From: Alphaproteobacteria bacterium
GTDB taxonomy: Bacteria; Pseudomonadota; Alphaproteobacteria; Rhodobacterales; Rhodobacteraceae
Length of the DNA stretch: 50,186 nucleotides
Assembly (NCBI GenBank): GCA_030429105.1
Contig: JAUIDE010000019.1
Location: 1-50,186, forward strand
Reading direction: 5' to 3'
Part shown: positions 45,299 to 50,186 of the stretch, piece after piece
Layout of the letters: every line of letters starts with the position of its first letter
Position numbering within the stretch: the stretch's first letter is position 1
Translations under genes and position numbers: made by a program
Notes under the pieces: model-generated
Databases searched by the model: none
What the model was told of the DNA's origin: nothing
What the model saw: only the letters and a program-made list of their open reading frames with translations

Positions 45299-47101
45299 CT
45301 ACGCCGCCAGTTTCGGCGCCGGCGGCGGGGCCGAGAGCGGAGAGAGGGCGGGCGCGGGCGTGAATTCCTCCGGGATAGCGCAAAGCCGCGCCCGTCCTGC
45401 CGCCCGGTTGAGCGCGGGATGCGAGGTCAGAACCGCGAAGGGGATCGAGAGGCACAGCCCGGCGAGGACCGGCGCGGCCCAGGGGAGCGCCGAGGGCGCG
45501 CCGCTCGCCACCGCGGCGAAGAGCGCGAGGCCGAACAGCGTTTGCGGCCAGAGCCCGCGAAGGGCGGCGCGCCAGCTGAGGCGATACGCGTCCCGCTGCT
45601 GGCCGTTCCAGGCCATGCGCTTGCCGAAGAACAGACCGCAGAGGAAGAGCGTGACGCGGAAGGCGACCGCGGGCGCGAGGATAAGGGAGAAGAGCACCTC
45701 CGTCGCCGCCCCCGCCGCGAAGCGGAGCCTGCCGCCATAGGAAGCCGCGCCGCCCGACCGGAGCGCCACGTCGAGCCAGCCCGCGATCTTCGGGAAGAGC
45801 GAGACGGCGAACATGATGAAGAACATCGAGATCGCGAAGGCGAAGTCGATGGAGCCGTATTCCTCCTCCCAGATCTTCGAGACGGCGGCGACCGTCATCA
45901 GCATCCAGGCCGGGGCGCCGACATACATCATGATGGCGGCGAAGATCTGGAAGCGGCTCATGGGCATGAGACCGCGGAGGCCGAGGAGGCCCCAGTACTG
46001 CATGTTGCCCTGGCACCAGCGGAGATCGCGCTGCGTGAAGTCGAAGAGCGTCGGCGGATTATCCTCGTAGCTCTGGCCCTCGACGGGGAGGACGCGGACC
46101 TCGTATCCGGCGCGGCGCATCAGCGCCGCCTCGATCTGGTCATGGGACAGGATGTGGCCGCCGAGCGGGCCGCCGGCGGGCAGGACGGGGAGTGCGCAGC
46201 GCATCCGGAACGGGGCGACGCGGACCATCGCGTTATGGCCCCAGTAGGGCCCGCAATCGCCGTGCCACCAGGCGGCGCCGATGGTGAAGCTGCGCATCCC
46301 CGCCCTCATGCCGAACTGGAAGATCCGGGCGAAGGCGCTTTCCGCCGGGGCGCCGACGACAAGGGACTGGAGGATCCCAAGCTTCGGATGCGCCTCCATG
46401 ATGCGCTGGAGGCGCAGGATGTCCGCCCCGCCCATCACGCTGTCGCTGTCGAGCGGCAGGAAGAACTCGTAAGCAGAGCCCCAGCGGCGGAGGAAATTGC
46501 GCAGGTTGCCGGCCTTGAAGCCGGTGTTCCGCTCCCGCCGCCGGTAGCGCGCGGTGGGCCCGAGGACGGGAGCCCAGCGGGCGAAGGCGGCCTCTTCGTC
46601 CGCTATCACCTCCGGCTGGTCGCTGTCCGACAGGACGAAGACGTCGAACCGGTCTCCGTGGCCGGTATCATCGAGGCTCCGGCGCGTGGCGGCGAGGCGG
46701 GAGAGCGCGCGCTCCGCATCCTCGTTGCGGAGGAACATGAGGATGGCGGTGCGGGCGCGAACCGGGTCCGCGCTCTCCCCCGCCGTGAGGTGCGGCGCGG
46801 CGGCGTGGAGGCCGTTCTTCGCCCCGTGGAGGAGCCAGAGGCCGATCACCGCGTTCCAGAAGCCCATCACCGTCCAGGGCGCGCCGACGAGGAAGGCGGC
46901 GAAGATCACGATGTCCGCCAATGTCCAGCCGTCCGCGCCGAAGACGAGCGAGAGTGCGTAGCCGAGCGCGGCGAGGGAGCCGAGATTGAGCGCGGCGACG
47001 AGGAGGCGGCGGGCGAGGAGCGCGCGGGCGGACTGGAGGCCCGCCGGGGTGAGCGAGGCTCCCGCGGGCGCGGCGGCACCGGAAACGGAAAGATCGGTCA
47101 T
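45299..47101 (-). CDS. opgH: Glucans biosynthesis glucosyltransferase OpgH (MdoH)
   Basis: OpgH is an inner-membrane family 2 glycosyltransferase that builds the backbone of osmoregulated periplasmic glucans. The 600-residue protein has two N-terminal membrane helices, then the catalytic domain with RNTGFKAGNLRNF near residue 193, FFLPLDSDSVMGG near residue 215, WHGDCGPYWGHNAMVR near residue 275, SHDQIEAALMRRAGY near residue 315 and the processivity motif QRDLRWCQGN near residue 358, followed by a cluster of C-terminal helices. The partner gene opgG, usually adjacent, is not in the window. It is divergent from the dehydrogenase operon with only a 50-bp gap. Confidence 0.93.
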   Translation of the reverse strand: MTDLSVSGAAAPAGASLTPAGLQSARALLARRLLVAALNLGSLAALGYALSLVFGADGWTLADIVIFAAFLVGAPWTVMGFWNAVIGLWLLHGAKNGLHAAAPHLTAGESADPVRARTAILMFLRNEDAERALSRLAATRRSLDDTGHGDRFDVFVLSDSDQPEVIADEEAAFARWAPVLGPTARYRRRERNTGFKAGNLRNFLRRWGSAYEFFLPLDSDSVMGGADILRLQRIMEAHPKLGILQSLVVGAPAESAFARIFQFGMRAGMRSFTIGAAWWHGDCGPYWGHNAMVRVAPFRMRCALPVLPAGGPLGGHILSHDQIEAALMRRAGYEVRVLPVEGQSYEDNPPTLFDFTQRDLRWCQGNMQYWGLLGLRGLMPMSRFQIFAAIMMYVGAPAWMLMTVAAVSKIWEEEYGSIDFAFAISMFFIMFAVSLFPKIAGWLDVALRSGGAASYGGRLRFAAGAATEVLFSLILAPAVAFRVTLFLCGLFFGKRMAWNGQQRDAYRLSWRAALRGLWPQTLFGLALFAAVASGAPSALPWAAPVLAGLCLSIPFAVLTSHPALNRAAGRARLCAIPEEFTPAPALSPLSAPPPAPKLAA

Positions 47102-47151
47102 GAGGCAGTCTTTCTGATGCGCCTGCCCGCCCCCGCGGCTATGGCTTGCGA

Positions 47152-48132
47152 ATGATGGCGAAAGCTCCCGAATCCGCTCCCCGCGCGCTCTGGCATCTCG
47201 GCCCCGGCCGCGCGGCGATCCTGCCGGCGGCGGAGGGAGAGGGCGCGGCGCGACTCCGCGCGCGCTTCTCCCTCATCTCGCGCGGGACGGAGCGGCTCGT
47301 CTTCGAGGGGCGCGTGCCCGAGAGCGAGCATGAGCGGATGCGCGCGCCGCGTCAGGAGGGGGATTTCCCCTTCCCGGTGAAATACGGCTACGCGATGGTG
47401 GCGACGGTCGAGGAGGGGCCGGAGGGGCTGGCGGGCCGGGACGTTTTTGCGCTCTTCCCGCATCAGGACCGGTTCCGGCTGCCGCAGGAGGCGCTGATTC
47501 CCCTGCCGCCGGGCCTGCCGCCGCGCCGCGCCGCGCTCGCCGCCAACATGGAGACGGCGCTCAACGCGCTCTGGGATGCGGGAGCGGGGCCCGGAGACCG
47601 CATCGCCGTGGTTGGCGGCGGGCTGATCGGCCTTCTCGTCGCGCATCTCGCCTCCCTTGTGCCTGGCGCCGATGTATTGCTGAAAGATACGTCTGCGTCG
47701 CGCGCCGCCGTCGCTACTGAACTTAATGTGAACTTCACGAGCGGCAAAATCGCCGGTCACGACTTCGACATCGCCGTTCACACCAGCGCGAGCGCGGCTG
47801 GGCTTGCGGAAGCAATGGATTGCCTCGGTGTGGAGGGGCGGCTCGTGGAGCTTTCCTGGTATGGCGAGGGAACGGTGGCGGCGCCGCTCGGCGGGGCGTT
47901 CCATGCGAAGCGGCTGAGCCTTGTCTCGAGCCAGGTCGGCATGGTTAGCCCCGGCCGCCGTCCGCGCTGGCCGCACCGGCGGCGGCTCGCCAAGGCGCTC
48001 GACCTCCTCGCCCATCCCGCGCTCGATGCGCTGATTGACACCGAGGTTCCCTTCGATGAGGTTGCCGCCCGCCTGCCCGCCCTCCTGGCGCGTGACGCGC
48101 CGGGCGTGGCGACGATCATCCGATACGAGTGA
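47152..48132 (+). CDS. Medium-chain dehydrogenase (zinc-binding alcohol dehydrogenase-like)
   Basis: A 326-residue medium-chain dehydrogenase/reductase. The N-terminal GroES-like part contains SLISRGTERLVFEGRVPESE near residue 40, resembling the BchC-type dehydrogenases, and the Rossmann site is IAVVGGGLIGLLVAHL near residue 155. The usual structural-zinc cysteine cluster is not seen. The start is uncertain: ATG at 47152 or 47155, or TTG at 47146, none with a clear ribosome site. Bases 47671-47750 use A/T-ending codons unlike the rest of the gene. It heads the operon with the pterin-synthase-like, glycosyltransferase and methyltransferase genes. Confidence 0.85.
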   Translation: MMAKAPESAPRALWHLGPGRAAILPAAEGEGAARLRARFSLISRGTERLVFEGRVPESEHERMRAPRQEGDFPFPVKYGYAMVATVEEGPEGLAGRDVFALFPHQDRFRLPQEALIPLPPGLPPRRAALAANMETALNALWDAGAGPGDRIAVVGGGLIGLLVAHLASLVPGADVLLKDTSASRAAVATELNVNFTSGKIAGHDFDIAVHTSASAAGLAEAMDCLGVEGRLVELSWYGEGTVAAPLGGAFHAKRLSLVSSQVGMVSPGRRPRWPHRRRLAKALDLLAHPALDALIDTEVPFDEVAARLPALLARDAPGVATIIRYE

Positions 48133-48138
48133 GGCCCG

Positions 48139-48531
48139 ATGTACGCCGTTCAGGTTCGCGACCATATCATGATCGCCCATTCCCTGCCGGGCGAGGTGTT
48201 CGGCCCGGCGCAGAACAAGCACGGGGCGACCTATGTGGTTGACGCCTGCTTCTTCCGCGAAACGCTCGGACCGGAGCGCATTGTCGTCGATATCGGCCGC
48301 GCGACGGACGCGCTGAAGGCGGCGCTGGCGAAGATCAACTATTCCGATCTCGACGTGACGCTGCCGGGCGAACTGACGACGACGGAATGGCTTGCGAAGT
48401 GGATCTTCGACGAGATCGCCGCCGCGGCGAAGGCCGGCGCGCTCGGCCCCGGCGGGGACGAGGTGGAGCGGCTCAGGATCACGCTGAACGAGAGCCATGC
48501 CGCGCTCGCCTGGTATGAGGGCGCGCTCTGA
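48139..48531 (+). CDS. 6-pyruvoyl-tetrahydropterin synthase/QueD family protein
   Basis: A 130-residue member of the T-fold family that includes QueD and 6-pyruvoyl-tetrahydropterin synthase, which act on dihydroneopterin triphosphate. It shows MIAHSLPGEVFG near the N-terminus, KHGATYVVDACFF near residue 34, VVDIGRATDALKAALAKINY near residue 53, TTTEWLAKWIF near residue 82 and the glutamate segment LNESHAALAWYE at the end. The HGH zinc motif of classical members reads HGA here, so one metal ligand is missing or replaced. GAGG precedes the ATG 6 bp after the dehydrogenase stop. The glycosyltransferase gene overlaps its stop codon. Confidence 0.87.
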   Translation: MYAVQVRDHIMIAHSLPGEVFGPAQNKHGATYVVDACFFRETLGPERIVVDIGRATDALKAALAKINYSDLDVTLPGELTTTEWLAKWIFDEIAAAAKAGALGPGGDEVERLRITLNESHAALAWYEGAL

Positions 48532-49556
48532 GCGCCTTCCTCGCCATTCCGGGCGACCCGGAGACGCCCACGGGCGGCTATGTCTATGACAAGCGGCTGA
48601 TCGCGGCCTCATCAGGCGCCCTCGCGCCGCTGGCGCTGCCGGGGGGCTTTCCTTTTCCGACAGACGCTGAGGTCGGGGCCGCCGCGCGCGCCCTCGCCGC
48701 CGCGTCGGGGCCGGTGATCGTGGACGGACTGGCCTATGGCGCGATGCCGGAGGCGGCAATCCGCGCCCTGCCGCGCCCGCCGCTCGCGCTCTGCCATCAT
48801 CCGCTGGCTCATGAGCCGGGGCTGGAACCGGCGGTTGCGGCGCGGCTGCGGGAGAACGAGCGGGCCGCGCTCGCCCTCTCCGCCCATGTCTTCGTGACGA
48901 GCGCGGAGACGAAGCGCACGCTCCTCGCTGAGTTCGGGCTGGTGGACGAAAAGGTGACGGTCGCGCCGCCGGGGCTCGACCGGGCGGAGCCGGCGCGTGG
49001 GCGGGCGGGGCCGCCGACGATCCTCTGCGTCGCCTCGTTCACGCCGCGGAAGGGGCATCTCGCGCTCGTCGAGGCGCTCGCCGCGCTGCCGCCGGACCTC
49101 GAATGGCGCGCCGTTTTCAGCGGGCCGGAGGACCGGAGCCCGGAGACGGCCGCAGCCGTGAGGCGCGCGGTCGCCGAGGCGAGGCTCGGCGGGCGGATCG
49201 AGTTCGCCGGGGCGGGGACGCGCGGCGCGCTCGACCGGCTCTATGACGAGGCGACGATCTTCGCCCTCGCCTCGACCTATGAGGGCTACGGCATGGTCTT
49301 CCCGGAGGCGATGATGCGCGCCCTGCCCATCGCCGCCTTCGACCTGCCGACATTGCGGGAAATGGCGCCGAGGGAGGCGCTGCGCCTCGCGCCCCTGGGC
49401 GACGCGACGGCCCTTTCCGCCGTGATCGAGGGGCTGCTGCGCGACCCGGCGGCAAGGCGGGAGGCGGGGGCGGCGGGGCGGCGCGCCGCGCTCGCCATTC
49501 CCGGCTGGGAGGCGACCTGGGAGATCGTGCGCGGGGCGCTGGAGCGGAGGGCGTGA
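48528..49556 (+). CDS. Glycosyltransferase family 4 protein (apparent CTG start)
   Basis: A 342-residue GT-B glycosyltransferase if started at CTG 48528. The N-terminal segment AIPGDPETPTGGYVYDKRL is typical of GT4 proteins; the C-terminal half has ILCVASFTPRKGH near residue 165 and the sugar-nucleotide site ALASTYEGYGMVFPEAMM near residue 245. Between the in-frame stop at 48516 and a GTG at 48714 there is no ATG, GTG or TTG, yet the sequence in between is clearly GT4. The CTG overlaps the preceding stop as CTGA, and GAGGG sits at 48517-48521. The GTG at 48714 would remove about 62 conserved residues. Its methyltransferase neighbour overlaps by 4 bp. Acceptor unknown. Confidence 0.82.
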   Translation: MSAFLAIPGDPETPTGGYVYDKRLIAASSGALAPLALPGGFPFPTDAEVGAAARALAAASGPVIVDGLAYGAMPEAAIRALPRPPLALCHHPLAHEPGLEPAVAARLRENERAALALSAHVFVTSAETKRTLLAEFGLVDEKVTVAPPGLDRAEPARGRAGPPTILCVASFTPRKGHLALVEALAALPPDLEWRAVFSGPEDRSPETAAAVRRAVAEARLGGRIEFAGAGTRGALDRLYDEATIFALASTYEGYGMVFPEAMMRALPIAAFDLPTLREMAPREALRLAPLGDATALSAVIEGLLRDPAARREAGAAGRRAALAIPGWEATWEIVRGALERRA

Positions 49557-50186
49557 GCGGATTTTCGCTTGACTGGCTGCGGCTCCGCGCCGATGCGGAC
49601 GACCGGGCGCGGGCGCACGGCCTCCTCGCCCGCGCCGCAGCCTTCGGCGCTGGGCGACCGCTCCTCGTCGCCGATCTCGGGGGTGGGGCGGGGGCGACGC
49701 GCCGGGCGCTCGGCGCGCATCTGCCGGCCGCGCGCTGGCGGGTGCTGGACCATGACCGGGCGCTCCTTTCCGCGATCCCGCCGGGGCCGGACCTGGAGGC
49801 CGTGGAGGCCGATCTCGCCGCGCGGCCCGAGGCGGCCTTCGAGGGCGGGCCGGGGCTGATCGCCGCGTCGGCCTTCTTCGACCTCGTTTCGGCGGAATGG
49901 ATTGGCCGCTTCGCAGACCTCCTGGCCGCCGCGCGCCTGCCGCTCTATGCGGCGCTGACCTATGACGGGCGGGAGACGTGGGAGCCCGCGCCGCCGGGCG
50001 AGGCTGCGGCGCTCGCCGCCTTTCATGCGGACATGCGGCGGGACAAGGGCTTCGGCCCCGCGCTCGGCCCCGCCGCGCCTGACGCGCTCGCCGCCGCGCT
50101 GCGCGCGCGCGGCTATCGCGTCGAGGAGGCGGAGAGCGACTGGGTTCTTGAGGCGGGGCGAGACGAAGTGCTCATCGCCGCGCTCG
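49553..50186 (+). CDS. Class I SAM-dependent methyltransferase (cut by window edge)
   Basis: About 211 residues are visible and the frame is still open at the window end. The SAM-binding motif I is LLVADLGGGAGATRRAL near residue 38, followed by RVLDHDRALL (motif II acidic residue) and AASAFFDLVSAEWI, all typical of Rossmann-fold methyltransferases. The GTG start lies in a GTGA overlap with the glycosyltransferase stop. It belongs to the dehydrogenase/pterin-synthase-like/glycosyltransferase operon and may methylate the product. Confidence 0.82.
   Translation, partial: MSGFSLDWLRLRADADDRARAHGLLARAAAFGAGRPLLVADLGGGAGATRRALGAHLPAARWRVLDHDRALLSAIPPGPDLEAVEADLAARPEAAFEGGPGLIAASAFFDLVSAEWIGRFADLLAAARLPLYAALTYDGRETWEPAPPGEAAALAAFHADMRRDKGFGPALGPAAPDALAAALRARGYRVEEAESDWVLEAGRDEVLIAAL

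Overview
The window is very GC-rich chromosomal DNA, with strong G/C bias at third codon positions. It looks like an alphaproteobacterium of the Rhodobacterales or a close relative. The main evidence is the gene order trpC–moaC–moeA–lexA–comEC–gltX–gltA, an alphaproteobacterial SOS operator (two GAAC half sites separated by 7 bp) in front of lexA, a SAM-II riboswitch in front of metZ, and a structured leader in front of a PLP-dependent ornithine decarboxylase. Almost all of it is ordinary, tightly packed chromosome. I see no phage, insertion sequence, CRISPR array or rRNA. There is one tRNA, tRNA-Leu(CAA).

Layout. 0-5.6 kb: the start of guaB (minus strand), dnaN and recF (without dnaA or gyrB beside them), a ProC-like reductase, and a PHP phosphoesterase paired with a DUF2855 protein. 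5.7-10.8 kb: a cofactor/tryptophan operon, trpC–moaC–moeA–lexA, with a 624-residue DUF262/HNH protein of the GmrSD restriction type spliced between trpC and moaC. 10.8-16.4 kb: an unexplained 557-bp stretch, comEC (minus strand), gltX and gltA. 16.4-21.3 kb: mutS with a small downstream gene, a GNAT acetyltransferase, and ornithine decarboxylase with its leader. 21.4-24.6 kb: metZ under a SAM-II riboswitch, divergent from a two-gene sugar-acid dehydratase/aldolase operon. 24.6-30.4 kb: recR and a MATE exporter, then csaA, recJ, a small membrane gene and glpX, all on the minus strand.

30.4-36.8 kb: eboD–eboE–eboC, a shortened version of the ebo metabolite-traffic cluster; a TMEM220-type membrane protein; a periplasmic PQQ-type sugar dehydrogenase with a cytochrome c; and a secreted von Willebrand-type DUF1194 protein. 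36.9-38.8 kb: three consecutive genes that all appear to be DUF2589-type proteins of unknown function. 38.9-45.2 kb: a complete peptide/nickel-type ABC transporter operon ending in a metallophosphoesterase, then a small lipoprotein. 45.2-50.2 kb: tRNA-Leu, opgH, and a divergent overlapping operon made of a dehydrogenase, a 6-pyruvoyl-tetrahydropterin-synthase homologue, a glycosyltransferase and a methyltransferase that runs off the window.

The best candidates for undescribed biology are the three-gene DUF2589 cassette, the pterin-synthase-like/glycosyltransferase/methyltransferase operon (altered metal motif and an apparent CTG start), the reduced ebo cluster, the HNH nuclease embedded in the trp/moa operon, and the upstream ORF and competing hairpins in the ornithine decarboxylase leader. 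All functional statements are read from motifs and gene order; no database search was run.
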